14,319 bases of DNA from contig SSSX01000344.1 of the NCBI GenBank assembly GCA_015657735.1, forward strand, positions 1 to 14,319, written 5' to 3'. The notes beneath the pieces are model-generated. The model worked only from the letters and a program-made list of their open reading frames with translations. It made no database searches and was not told the origin of the DNA. The position numbers and the translations under genes were made by a program. Positions 7,457-14,319 of the stretch are shown here, in pieces. The stretch is from Zoogloeaceae bacterium. GTDB taxonomy: Bacteria > Pseudomonadota > Gammaproteobacteria > Burkholderiales > Rhodocyclaceae. Every line of letters begins with the position of its first letter. Within the stretch, counting starts at the first letter, position 1.

Positions 7457-8323
7457 ATGAAAGCGCTTGTCGTCACCGCCCTTGCGATCACGCTGGCCGC
7501 CTGCAGTGCCGACAAGCCGTCGGCACCGGGCATTCCGTTCGCGCCCTACGGCAAGGGCTACGCCTCCAAGCCCGATCTGGCCCAGGTGGACTACCAGTAC
7601 CCGATTCCGACCGTCGAGATCGCCAAGATCACCCCCGACTATCTGGCGACGCTCGACCAGGAGCAGCTCGACCAGATCTACGCCCGCCTCACCGCCGGGC
7701 CGATTCCCGACGGTGCCTTCGACGGCCGCATCCTGCTGCCCAAGGGCGGCAGCGGCCAGTTCCGGCTGGCGGAGGTGGTCGGCGGCTTTGCCGGCAAGGC
7801 GCTGGAACTGAAGGGGCTGCTGCTCGAAGACGTGGGCGAAACCATGTGGCGGGGCAAGGTTTTCTACCGCAACGAGCGGGTGCTGCGGAACCGCATCGAA
7901 GACCTCGCCGCACTCAAGAAGATGGGGCTGGTGCAGGGCGAGCCGAAGAAGATGGATTTCAACGGCAAGGAAACCTGGCTGCTGTTCCCCGCCAAGCTCT
8001 ACTGCGGCCAGAGCCTGCTCGACGCCCGGCGCGAGTCCATCATCATCGACTATTTCTTCACCGACGAGATTCCCGGCTACCAGGAGTACCCCGACTTTCT
8101 GGCCGGTCGCCGCGGCCTGCGGGTGCGCGACGAAATCCGCATGATCCGCCCCGGCCTCTACCTCGGCCGCGCCTACCTCGACAAGGGCTTCGCCCTCAAC
8201 TTCACGCTCTACAACAAGGCCATGGACGAGCAGGGCCGCGACGCCTTTGTGAAGACCGGCCAGGTGCAGGAAGACTGCTGGTCCGGCACTCAGGCGCGCA
8301 AGGTGCTGGCCTCGGCCGGCTGA
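7457..8323 (+). CDS. Lipoprotein of unknown function in cytochrome operon
   Basis: 288-residue protein with a clear lipoprotein signal: MKALVVTALAITLAAC, lipobox LAAC with the acylated residue Cys16. The next residues are Ser-Ala rather than Asp, which by the Lol rule favours the outer membrane. The mature part has no CxxCH and no membrane segment. It has two other cysteines, Cys183 and Cys274, that could pair. Notable motifs are MWRGKVFYRNERVLRNRIED, LLFPAKLYCG, and the C-terminal MIRPGLYLGRAYLDKGFALN, rich in aromatic and Gly residues as in ligand-binding beta proteins. It starts 12 bp after the first cytochrome gene with an AGGGAGA site, so it belongs to the operon. No family was recognised. 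It may anchor the cytochromes to the outer membrane or bind a lipid-like substrate; both are guesses. Confidence 0.85.
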   Translation: MKALVVTALAITLAACSADKPSAPGIPFAPYGKGYASKPDLAQVDYQYPIPTVEIAKITPDYLATLDQEQLDQIYARLTAGPIPDGAFDGRILLPKGGSGQFRLAEVVGGFAGKALELKGLLLEDVGETMWRGKVFYRNERVLRNRIEDLAALKKMGLVQGEPKKMDFNGKETWLLFPAKLYCGQSLLDARRESIIIDYFFTDEIPGYQEYPDFLAGRRGLRVRDEIRMIRPGLYLGRAYLDKGFALNFTLYNKAMDEQGRDAFVKTGQVQEDCWSGTQARKVLASAG

Positions 8324-8358
8324 CTCCGGCGTGAGGGCCGACGACGTGGAGCGCCGCG

Positions 8359-10386
8359 ATGATCCGCCGGATCAGGGGATGGGCGATCGTGCTGGCCGGG
8401 CTGCTTGCCGCGATGCCCGCGTGGCCGGCTGACACGCCTGCCGGGCCGGCCTGGGTGGTGAACCCGGCGGCCTCCGGCGACCACCTGCCGCCGGCCGGCG
8501 GTTCGCTGTTCGATCAGCTGTTTGCCGACGGTCAGGGCGGGCACAACCTGCCTTTTCCCTTCGAAAAGCTCCTCGCCCGCGTCGATGCCCAGCTTGTCGC
8601 CGACCCCGCCAGTCCGCTGCCGCCGGCCAAGCGCGTGCTGATTCCGCTCGGCCGCTCGCTGCAGCGCACCGCCGCGGCGCCGGATTACTTCCACTTTCCG
8701 CGGGTCGTCGTCGGCGTCGATTCGCCGCCGGTGGCCGGCGCGCCGTTGCTGAAGGACCGCCTGTTCATCGGCTATCTGGAAAAATCGGCGGTGCTCGAGG
8801 TCATCAGCTACAACGAGGCAGCCGGGCGCTTCGAGTTCCAGCTCGTCAAGGATTACCGGGCCGGCGCGCGGCCGCAGGTTTTTCACGCCAACCGCAACAT
8901 CTGCTTCGCCTGCCACCAGAACGGCGCGCCGATCTTCTCGCGCGCGCTGTGGGACGAGACCAACGCCAATCCGGCCATCTCCGCCCAGCTCGAGGCCACC
9001 GGCCGCCGTTTTTACGGCATTCCGCCCGGCCGCGGCGTGGATGTGCCGTACGCCATCGACAAGGCCGTGGCCCGCGCCAACCGCTTTGCACTCACCCAGC
9101 GCCTGTGGCGCGAGGGCTGCGGCGAGGGCGAGGCCGGCGCCCGCTGCCGGGCCGGCTTGTTCGCCGCCGCGGTGCGCCTGCGTCTGGCCGACGGCCGGGC
9201 GGCGCGGCCGGACGGGACATTCGACGCAACCGTCGCCCGCCCGCTGCGTGCCAGTGCCGACCGCCGCTGGCCCGACGGCCTTGCCATCGGCCGCGCCGAC
9301 CTGCCGAACCGCAACCCGCTGCAGGGGCTGGCCGCATGGCCCGATGACGCGCCGGCGCGGGTCGCCCGTTCGCACGTGGCGGCGCGCTTCGAGCCGCTGT
9401 TGCCGCGTCCGCCGGAAGCCTGGTGGCGCGGCGAGGCGGCGGAGGCGGTGGCCGGCGTCGCCGAGTTCGTCGTGGACGGCGACTGGCCGCGGCTGGAGGC
9501 TGCCCTGGCCCGCCGGGCCGGACGCCTGGCGCGGATCGGGCTCGACTTCGACTGCACGCCACAGCCGGCGCCCCGCGCCTCGCGCTGTCGGGGGCCCGGC
9601 AGCGCGGTAGTGGACTGGTCCGCCGGCCGCGTCGAGCGCCTGAGCCTCACCGGCGAAGCGCCGGCGCCGACCGTCTCGCCGGCGCAAACGATGCGTCTGG
9701 CTGGTGGCGATTGGCTCGAAGGCGTCGACAGCCGGGCGCTGAAGGGCGGCGCCGGGCGCCTCACGCTGCGCCTGCGGGCCGACAGCCGGGCACTCACCGA
9801 AGCCATCGACGCCGTGGCGGGCAGCGCCAGCGGCCGCGCGCTGCTCGACGGCCGCCCCATCCCGCGCGCCGGCCTGATCGCGGCGCTGCTCGAGGCGCTT
9901 GGCGATCCGCCCCGCCGGCTGCCGACTACGGTCTGGCCGGCAGCCCGTCTCGAGTTGCCGGCGAGTCCGCCCAATATGAGCAGCGGGGGGCCGCTGCCGC
10001 CGGCGCTGGCGCCCTTTCACGCCTGGTGCGCAGCCTGCCACCTGAGCGCCGAGCGCTTTCCGCCCAATTTCCTGCACGGCCCGGCGGACGCGCTGGAGGC
10101 GCGCATCCGCCACTGCGCGCCGCGCATCTACGTGCGTCTGGCGATGGCGGCCCGCCCGCCTGCCGCCCGCGAAAAGACGCCGATGCCGCCCGAAACCATG
10201 CTGCCGGCCTTCGGCAGCCATGCCGCCGCGTGGGCCGCCAGCGCCGACCGGGCGGCCCTCGAAGGGGTGGTCGCGGCGATGCTGAAGGCCGAAACCGGCC
10301 GCGACCCCGATCCCAACGTGTTGCTCAAGTCCGGCTACGAAGCCCTGCGCCCCTGCCTGGCCGACGCCGGCAGCGCCGCTCATTGA
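8359..10386 (+). CDS. Dihaem c-type cytochrome of a separate, uncharacterised type
   Basis: 675-residue exported protein. Signal peptide MIRRIRGWAIVLAGLLAAMP, with cleavage likely after PAWPA near residue 24. It starts after a GGAG site, 35 bp beyond the lipoprotein gene. Two haem sites are seen: C182FACH186, followed by QNGAPIFSRALWDETNANP, and C557AACH561 near the C-terminus. Met609 in KTPMPPE is a plausible axial ligand for the second haem, as in class I cytochromes c. The hemes lie about 375 residues apart, much wider than in its operon partners, and the intervening region shows no recognised domain. It lacks the EVGTxR and PYxHNG motifs of the other three cytochromes, so it is not a MauG/RoxA-like enzyme by this test. 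Its position in the middle of the operon suggests it accepts or donates electrons for them, or forms a scaffold. No specific name can be supported. Confidence 0.85.
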   Translation: MIRRIRGWAIVLAGLLAAMPAWPADTPAGPAWVVNPAASGDHLPPAGGSLFDQLFADGQGGHNLPFPFEKLLARVDAQLVADPASPLPPAKRVLIPLGRSLQRTAAAPDYFHFPRVVVGVDSPPVAGAPLLKDRLFIGYLEKSAVLEVISYNEAAGRFEFQLVKDYRAGARPQVFHANRNICFACHQNGAPIFSRALWDETNANPAISAQLEATGRRFYGIPPGRGVDVPYAIDKAVARANRFALTQRLWREGCGEGEAGARCRAGLFAAAVRLRLADGRAARPDGTFDATVARPLRASADRRWPDGLAIGRADLPNRNPLQGLAAWPDDAPARVARSHVAARFEPLLPRPPEAWWRGEAAEAVAGVAEFVVDGDWPRLEAALARRAGRLARIGLDFDCTPQPAPRASRCRGPGSAVVDWSAGRVERLSLTGEAPAPTVSPAQTMRLAGGDWLEGVDSRALKGGAGRLTLRLRADSRALTEAIDAVAGSASGRALLDGRPIPRAGLIAALLEALGDPPRRLPTTVWPAARLELPASPPNMSSGGPLPPALAPFHAWCAACHLSAERFPPNFLHGPADALEARIRHCAPRIYVRLAMAARPPAAREKTPMPPETMLPAFGSHAAAWAASADRAALEGVVAAMLKAETGRDPDPNVLLKSGYEALRPCLADAGSAAH

Positions 10387-10405
10387 AAGAGCCGAGGAGG
10401 CCATC

Positions 10406-11923
10406 ATGCCCCACCGTGCCGTGCCGCCCCTGTCCCGCTGGAAACGGCGGTTCCAGCTCCTCCTTGCGCTGACCGCGATCGTGCCGGCGACCATCGTGCT
10501 GTGGCTGGCCGGCCGCTTCGGTGGCGATACGCCGGTGGACTACGCCGATCCGGTCGAGCACTTCAAATACGGCTCCACCGGCGGCGAACACGAGATGGGC
10601 TTTCCATACTGGATCTGGCGGGCCTTGCCGGAAGTCTGCGGCCACCTGCTGCCCGGCAAGGGTTACCAGTCGATCGGCATGCTCTACGAGACCAACGCCG
10701 ACGGCAGCCTGAAGGATCTGCCGGTCGGCACCTCGAAGCGGCGTTACCAGGGCGTCGACCGGGTGTTCGTCAATTGCGCGGTGTGTCACACCAGCACCGT
10801 CCGCGCCGCGCCGGACCAGCCGCCGATGCTGGTCAGCGGCATGCCGGCGGCGCTGTTCAACATGAAGCAGTTCGAGGAGTTCTTCTTCAACTGCGCCACC
10901 GACCCGAAGTTCGCCGAGGAATACCTGATTCCCGAGATCCAGCGCCAGGGCGCCGACCTCGACCTGCTCGACCGCTACGTCGTCTACCCCCTCGCCATCG
11001 GCATCATGCGCGACCGGGTGCTGGCGCTGAAGGGGCGCTTCGAATGGGTTTACCGGCAGAAGGAATGGGGGCCGGGGCGGGTGGACACCTTCAACTCCGC
11101 CAAGGTCATCTTCAACTTTCCGATGAATCACCTGGACCCGCGCGAGTTCGATGCGCCGGCCGATTTTCCGTCGATCTGGCTGCAGCGCCCCCGCCGCGAG
11201 CCGCGCGCGATGGAACTGCACTGGGACGGCAACAACACCGACATGACCGAGCGCAACAAGAGCGCCGCGTTCGGCACCGGCACCACGCCGCCGACCCTCG
11301 ACCTGCCGCGTATCCGGCGGGTCGAGGCGTGGATTCTCGACGCCGAGCCGCCGGCCTTCACCCGGATGTTTGCCATCGACCCGGCGCTGGCCGCCCGCGG
11401 TGCGCCGCTCTACAAGGAATACTGCGCCAACTGTCACGGCGCCTCGGGGCGTGATTTCAGCGGCGAATACGTCGGCCGCGTGACCCCGCTGGCCGAGGTC
11501 GGCACCGACCGGCGGCGCCTCGATTCCTACACCTACACGCTGGCGGTCAACCAGGCCACGCTCTACGCCGGCTACCCGTGGCGCTTCACCCAGTTCCACA
11601 AGACCCGCGGCTACGCCAACATGCCGCTGGACGGCATCTGGCTGCGTGCGCCTTACCTGCACAACGGCTCGGTGCCTAGCCTACGCGACCTGCTCGAACC
11701 GGCCGCCAGCCGCCCGAAAGTGTTCTGGCGCGGCTACGATGTCTTCGATCCGGTGAAGGTCGGCTTCATTTCCGACCAGCCCGAGGCCGGCGGGCGCAGC
11801 TTCTTCCGTTTCGACACCGGCCAGCCCGGCAACGGCAACGGCGGCCACGAGGGTCGGGCCTACGGCACCGAACTCTCCGCCGACGACAAGGCGGCCCTCG
11901 TCGAATTCCTCAAGACCTTCTGA
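10406..11923 (+). CDS. RoxA/MauG-like dihaem cytochrome c (tandem paralogue 1)
   Basis: 505-residue protein preceded by a strong GAGGAGG site, 19 bp after the previous gene. A basic N-terminus and one hydrophobic segment (about 16-36) without an obvious cleavage site suggest a membrane-anchored periplasmic protein. Haem sites: C124AVCH128 and C340ANCH344. Conserved blocks: FKYGSTGGEHEMGFPYWIW after the anchor, EVGTDR (from 364), RAPYLHNGSVPSLRDLLEP (His419) and a C-terminal GHEGRAYGTELS helix. The PYLHNGS block is the MauG/dihaem peroxidase motif, also present in RoxA-type rubber oxygenases. It is shorter than RoxA (about 680 residues) and closer in size to dihaem peroxidase relatives. It is a clear paralogue of the next gene: heme 1 falls at the same residue, and 45 of 49 residues match around the HNGS block. 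Likely a haem-based oxidase, peroxidase or oxygenase; substrate unknown. Confidence 0.87.
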   Translation: MPHRAVPPLSRWKRRFQLLLALTAIVPATIVLWLAGRFGGDTPVDYADPVEHFKYGSTGGEHEMGFPYWIWRALPEVCGHLLPGKGYQSIGMLYETNADGSLKDLPVGTSKRRYQGVDRVFVNCAVCHTSTVRAAPDQPPMLVSGMPAALFNMKQFEEFFFNCATDPKFAEEYLIPEIQRQGADLDLLDRYVVYPLAIGIMRDRVLALKGRFEWVYRQKEWGPGRVDTFNSAKVIFNFPMNHLDPREFDAPADFPSIWLQRPRREPRAMELHWDGNNTDMTERNKSAAFGTGTTPPTLDLPRIRRVEAWILDAEPPAFTRMFAIDPALAARGAPLYKEYCANCHGASGRDFSGEYVGRVTPLAEVGTDRRRLDSYTYTLAVNQATLYAGYPWRFTQFHKTRGYANMPLDGIWLRAPYLHNGSVPSLRDLLEPAASRPKVFWRGYDVFDPVKVGFISDQPEAGGRSFFRFDTGQPGNGNGGHEGRAYGTELSADDKAALVEFLKTF

Positions 11924-11935
11924 CGGGAGCGCGCC

Positions 11936-13420
11936 ATGAACGCCAACATCACCGCAACCCGTCGTGTCTGGCTGCGCGCCGCGGCCGTCGTGCTGATCCT
12001 GCTGATCGTCGCCGGCGCCTGGCTCGGCTGGGCCCGGGGCTTTCGCGAGGAGCCGCAGCCGGCGTGGGTCTTCGAATCCGCCGAGGCGCGCTTCAAATAC
12101 GGCTCGATCGGTGCCGAGCACGACGCGGGCGTCCCGTACTGGATCTTCTACGTGCTGCCGCGGGTCTTTCCCGAGAAGTTCGTGCAGGACGGCAAGCCCG
12201 CGCCCGGTGGCTACGCGGCCCTCGGCGTGGCGTGGGAGCAGGGCCAGGAACTGCCGGTCGGCTTCACCAAAAAGACCATCGGCTTTCCGCGCGTCGCCAA
12301 CAACTGCGCCGCCTGCCACACCACCAGCTATCGCAGCGACGCCGATTCCAACCCGGTCTTCGTCACCGCGGGGGCCGGGCACACCGTCAACATCCAGAAC
12401 TTCTTCCGCCTGCTGATCGACTGCGCGAAAGACCCGCGCTTCAACGCCGACATCCTGATGGCCGAGATCAACCGCGTCACCCAGCTCGACCTGATCGACA
12501 AGCTGCTCTACCGCTTCGCGATCATTCCGATCACCAAGAAACGCCTGCTCGAACGGGAAGCCCAGTTCGCCTGGCTGTACCGCCCGGATTTTCCCGACTG
12601 GGGGCGCGGCCGTGACGACGCGATGAACCTGACCAAATACTTCATGATCCGTGCGCCGATGGACGACACCTTCGGCCCCACCGACATCCCGGCCATCTGG
12701 AATCTCGGCAAATACCACTGGGACAAGGGCCACCGCCTCAACTACGCCGGCGACAGCCACGACGTGTACTCGGTGGTCATCGATTCCGCGCTCGGCGTGC
12801 TCGGTGCCGCGCCGGCCGACAAGGCCGACTTTGCCGCGCAGGTCAAATGGCTGCAGGACTACCTCACGCACAAGGCGCCGCCCAAATACCCCTTCCCGAT
12901 CGACGCCGAGCGCGCTGCCGCCGGCAAGAGCGTGTTCGACGCCCACTGCGCCAGCTGCCACGCCAGCGAGCGCACCGGCACGCGCATTGCGCTGGCCGAG
13001 GTCGGCACCGACCGCGGCCGCCTCGAATCGTGGAACAAATGGGCGGCGATCAAGGCCAACGAGACGGTTGCGGCAATGGGCATCGAGCGCCGCGGGCTGG
13101 TGGAAGAAGACCTCGGCGGCTACAAGATTCCCTTCCTCGACGGCATCTGGCTGCGCGCGCCCTACCTGCACAACGGCTCCGTGCCCACCCTGCGCGATCT
13201 GCTCGAACCCGCCGCCAGCCGTCCGAAGGTGTTCTGGCGCGGCTACGACGTCTTCGATCAGGCGAAGGTCGGTTTCGTCAGCGACGGCTACGACGCGCGG
13301 CGCACCGGTACGCGCATGGACACCGCCGGAAAGGGCGGCGGCAACCAGGGGCATGAATTCGGCACCGCCCTTGCCGCCGGCGACAAGGAGGCCCTCGTCG
13401 AATACCTGAAGACCCAGTAG
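11936..13420 (+). CDS. RoxA/MauG-like dihaem cytochrome c (tandem paralogue 2)
   Basis: 494-residue protein, 12 bp after its paralogue, with a GGGAG ribosome-binding site. The N-terminus has a single hydrophobic anchor (about 13-31, AAAVVLILLIVAGAWLGW). Haem sites: C124AACH128 and C338ASCH342. It shares with its neighbour FKYGSIGAEHDAGVPYWIF, EVGTDRGRLES (from 355), LRAPYLHNGSVPTLRDLLEP (His412), a SRPKVFWRGYDVFDQ block and a C-terminal GHEFGTALAAGDKEALVEYL helix. The middle region between the hemes is much more diverged than these blocks, so the two copies are an old duplication and probably differ in substrate or partner. It is the last gene of the operon: its TAG lies 13 bp from the stop of the convergent dgkA, with no terminator hairpin visible between them. 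The family is well supported; the reaction is unknown. Confidence 0.87.
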   Translation: MNANITATRRVWLRAAAVVLILLIVAGAWLGWARGFREEPQPAWVFESAEARFKYGSIGAEHDAGVPYWIFYVLPRVFPEKFVQDGKPAPGGYAALGVAWEQGQELPVGFTKKTIGFPRVANNCAACHTTSYRSDADSNPVFVTAGAGHTVNIQNFFRLLIDCAKDPRFNADILMAEINRVTQLDLIDKLLYRFAIIPITKKRLLEREAQFAWLYRPDFPDWGRGRDDAMNLTKYFMIRAPMDDTFGPTDIPAIWNLGKYHWDKGHRLNYAGDSHDVYSVVIDSALGVLGAAPADKADFAAQVKWLQDYLTHKAPPKYPFPIDAERAAAGKSVFDAHCASCHASERTGTRIALAEVGTDRGRLESWNKWAAIKANETVAAMGIERRGLVEEDLGGYKIPFLDGIWLRAPYLHNGSVPTLRDLLEPAASRPKVFWRGYDVFDQAKVGFVSDGYDARRTGTRMDTAGKGGGNQGHEFGTALAAGDKEALVEYLKTQ

Positions 13421-13433
13421 CCGGGCCGGCCGC

Positions 13434-13787
13434 TCAGCCCAGCCACTGCGCGCAGTAGGCCAGCCCGACGCCGACCGCCACAAGGGTGGCGACCAGCACG
13501 GCGCCGGCGGCCACGTCCTTGGCCACGCCGATTTCCGGGTGCTGGCCCGGGTGGAGAAGGTCGGCCAGCGTTTCGATGGCAGTGTTCGCCATCTCCGCCA
13601 CCAGCACCAGCCCCGCTGCCAGTCCGACCAGCGCCCACCACAGCAGCGAAGCGCCGGTCGCCATGAGGAAAATCGCCACCCCGAGCAGCGCCGCGCCATG
13701 GGTGCGCATGCTCCGCTCGCGCCGGAACGCCGTCACGATGCCCTGGCTGGCGTAGCCGAGCCGCCGCACGAAGCCTTGTCCCTTCAT
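13434..13787 (-). CDS. dgkA: Diacylglycerol kinase, prokaryotic trimeric type
   Basis: 117-residue inner-membrane protein of the DgkA family, which phosphorylates diacylglycerol (or undecaprenol in Gram-positive members) with ATP and recycles lipid left from osmoregulated glucan synthesis. Three hydrophobic helices are visible. Family residues align with E. coli DgkA at the right spacing: Glu24, Glu65-x2-Asn68-x3-Glu72 (AEMANTAIE) and Lys90-Asp91 (GVAKD), matching E28, E69, N72, E76, K94 and D95. The ATG at 13785-13787 is chosen; an in-frame TTG three codons upstream is an alternative, and neither has a strong ribosome-binding site. The gene faces the cytochrome operon and shares its promoter region with the divergent acyl-CoA synthetase gene. 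Nothing suggests a functional tie to the cytochromes. Confidence 0.92.
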   Translation of the reverse strand: MKGQGFVRRLGYASQGIVTAFRRERSMRTHGAALLGVAIFLMATGASLLWWALVGLAAGLVLVAEMANTAIETLADLLHPGQHPEIGVAKDVAAGAVLVATLVAVGVGLAYCAQWLG

Positions 13788-13867
13788 GCTGTCCAATGTA
13801 CGCCAAGCGTCACACGCTCGCCACCGCGTACGTCGGCGGCCCGCCCGCGCCGCTGCCGTCGGGCAAT

Positions 13868-13881
13868 TAGGAATATTCCTA
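13868..13881. promoter_or_regulatory. 14-bp perfect palindrome, operator candidate
   Basis: TAGGAATATTCCTA is its own reverse complement and sits in the 185-bp region between divergent dgkA and the acyl-CoA synthetase gene, 91 bp upstream of the latter's ATG. It is AT-rich in GC-rich surroundings, which makes chance less likely. Such two-fold sites are typical of dimeric regulators, for example LuxR/FixJ-type response regulators. No convincing -35/-10 pair was found nearby, so which gene it controls is not clear. Confidence 0.5.
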
Positions 13882-13972
13882 CAGCGCTTGTGGAGCTTTC
13901 TGACGGCCGTCCGGTCGGTCGCCCTTTATCGTTGTCCCCGACGCTACCCCATAACAAATCGAGGAGACCGCC

Positions 13973-14319
13973 ATGACCCACACGCCCTTCGCTCCGGCTG
14001 CCGAAGCCTACGCCTATCCGCTGCTCATCAAGCAGTTGCTGCACACCCCGCTGGCGGTCGCGCCCGAGCAGGAAATCGTTTACCGCGACAGCTTTCGCAT
14101 GAACTACCGGGAGCTGGCCTGCCGCATCGGCCGGCTGGCCAACGCGCTGACCCGGCGCGGCGTGGGCCGCGGCACCACGGTGGCCATGCTCGACTGGGAC
14201 AGCCACCGCTATCTGGAAGCCTTTTTCGCGGTGCCGATGATGGGCGCCGTGCTGCAGACGGTGAATATCCGGCTGTCGCCGGAGCAGATTCTCTACACCC
14301 TCAATCACGCCCGCGCCGA
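13973..14319 (+). CDS. AMP-dependent acyl-CoA synthetase, 3' end cut off
   Basis: First 115 codons of an adenylate-forming fatty acid-CoA ligase (AMP-binding superfamily). These enzymes make an acyl-adenylate from ATP and acid, then transfer the acyl group to CoA. The ATG follows a clear GAGGAG site 8 bp upstream. The visible part shows the N-terminal signature of medium/long-chain acyl-CoA synthetases (AlkK-like): YPLLIKQLLHTPLAVAPEQE, a YREL segment, RIGRLANALTRRGVGRGTTV, then DWDSHRYLEAFFAVPMMGAV and TVNIRLSPEQILYTLNHA. The ATP-binding P-loop-like motif and the catalytic lysine lie beyond the window, so activity cannot be judged. Substrate chain length is uncertain. A link to the oxidative cytochrome operon (activation of an acid product) is conceivable, but dgkA intervenes on the opposite strand. 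Confidence 0.88.
   Translation, partial: MTHTPFAPAAEAYAYPLLIKQLLHTPLAVAPEQEIVYRDSFRMNYRELACRIGRLANALTRRGVGRGTTVAMLDWDSHRYLEAFFAVPMMGAVLQTVNIRLSPEQILYTLNHARA

Noticed and set aside
8290..10494. Minus-strand open frame of 734 codons
   Set aside because: Antisense shadow of the 675-residue dihaem gene in high-GC DNA; composition skewed to Arg, Gly and Ala, with no motif.
11632..13287. The near-identical segments of the tandem cytochromes as a recent duplication or gene conversion tract
   Set aside because: Silent positions differ in many codons, so protein-level constraint explains the similarity better.
10406..13420. Naming the tandem proteins as true rubber oxygenase RoxA or cytochrome c peroxidase
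   Set aside because: The shared haem and HNGS motifs support only the superfamily. Their length differs from RoxA and no substrate-specific residue could be verified.
11681..13699. Minus-strand open frame of 672 codons
   Set aside because: Runs antisense to the tandem cytochrome genes and out of frame through dgkA; no recognisable domain.
1..14319. Mobile elements, CRISPR arrays, tRNA or rRNA genes
   Set aside because: No transposase or integrase motifs, spaced direct repeats or RNA-gene landmarks were seen on either strand.

Overview
The window reads as a chromosomal segment of a very GC-rich proteobacterium. The acyl-CoA synthetase, the LysR/DODA-type dioxygenase pair and the abundance of c-type cytochromes best fit a betaproteobacterium of the Rhodocyclales kind (Thauera, Azoarcus or Zoogloea relatives). 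That placement is an inference from protein flavour, not a database result. No rRNA, tRNA, insertion sequence, integrase or CRISPR array was seen, and no gene-free stretch exceeds 300 bases (the longest is about 185 bp).

Layout. (1) Positions 1-986 (+): 3' part of an L,D-transpeptidase gene (cell-wall crosslinking), closed by a perfect 18-bp stem terminator that also serves the convergent operon. (2) Positions 3633-1064 (-): a tight four-gene operon encoding a DODA-type extradiol dioxygenase, a cytochrome b561 and two YceI-family periplasmic proteins. (3) Positions 3755-4657 (+): a divergent LysR-type regulator; the 121-bp divergent region holds a clear sigma70-like promoter and an overlapping dyad with LysR-box geometry. 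(4) Positions 4820-13420 (+): five co-directional genes with gaps of 12, 35, 19 and 12 bp. Four encode exported proteins with two CxxCH haem sites each and one encodes a lipoprotein. (5) Positions 13787-13434 (-): diacylglycerol kinase dgkA. (6) From 13973 (+): the start of an AMP-dependent acyl-CoA synthetase gene, preceded by a perfect 14-bp palindrome.

The most interesting part is the 8.6-kb cytochrome operon. Three of its four cytochromes (874, 505 and 494 residues) share one architecture: CxxCH, CxxCH, an EVGTxR motif, a MauG/cytochrome-c-peroxidase-like P(Y/F)xHN motif, and a C-terminal GHxxG helix. This resembles RoxA-type dihaem oxygenases and the wider MauG/CCP superfamily. The fourth (675 residues) is a different dihaem type. 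With eight predicted covalent haems and an outer-membrane-type lipoprotein, the operon looks like a dedicated cell-envelope redox system, perhaps an oxidase/oxygenase for a hydrophobic substrate or an electron conduit. Its function cannot be assigned from sequence alone.
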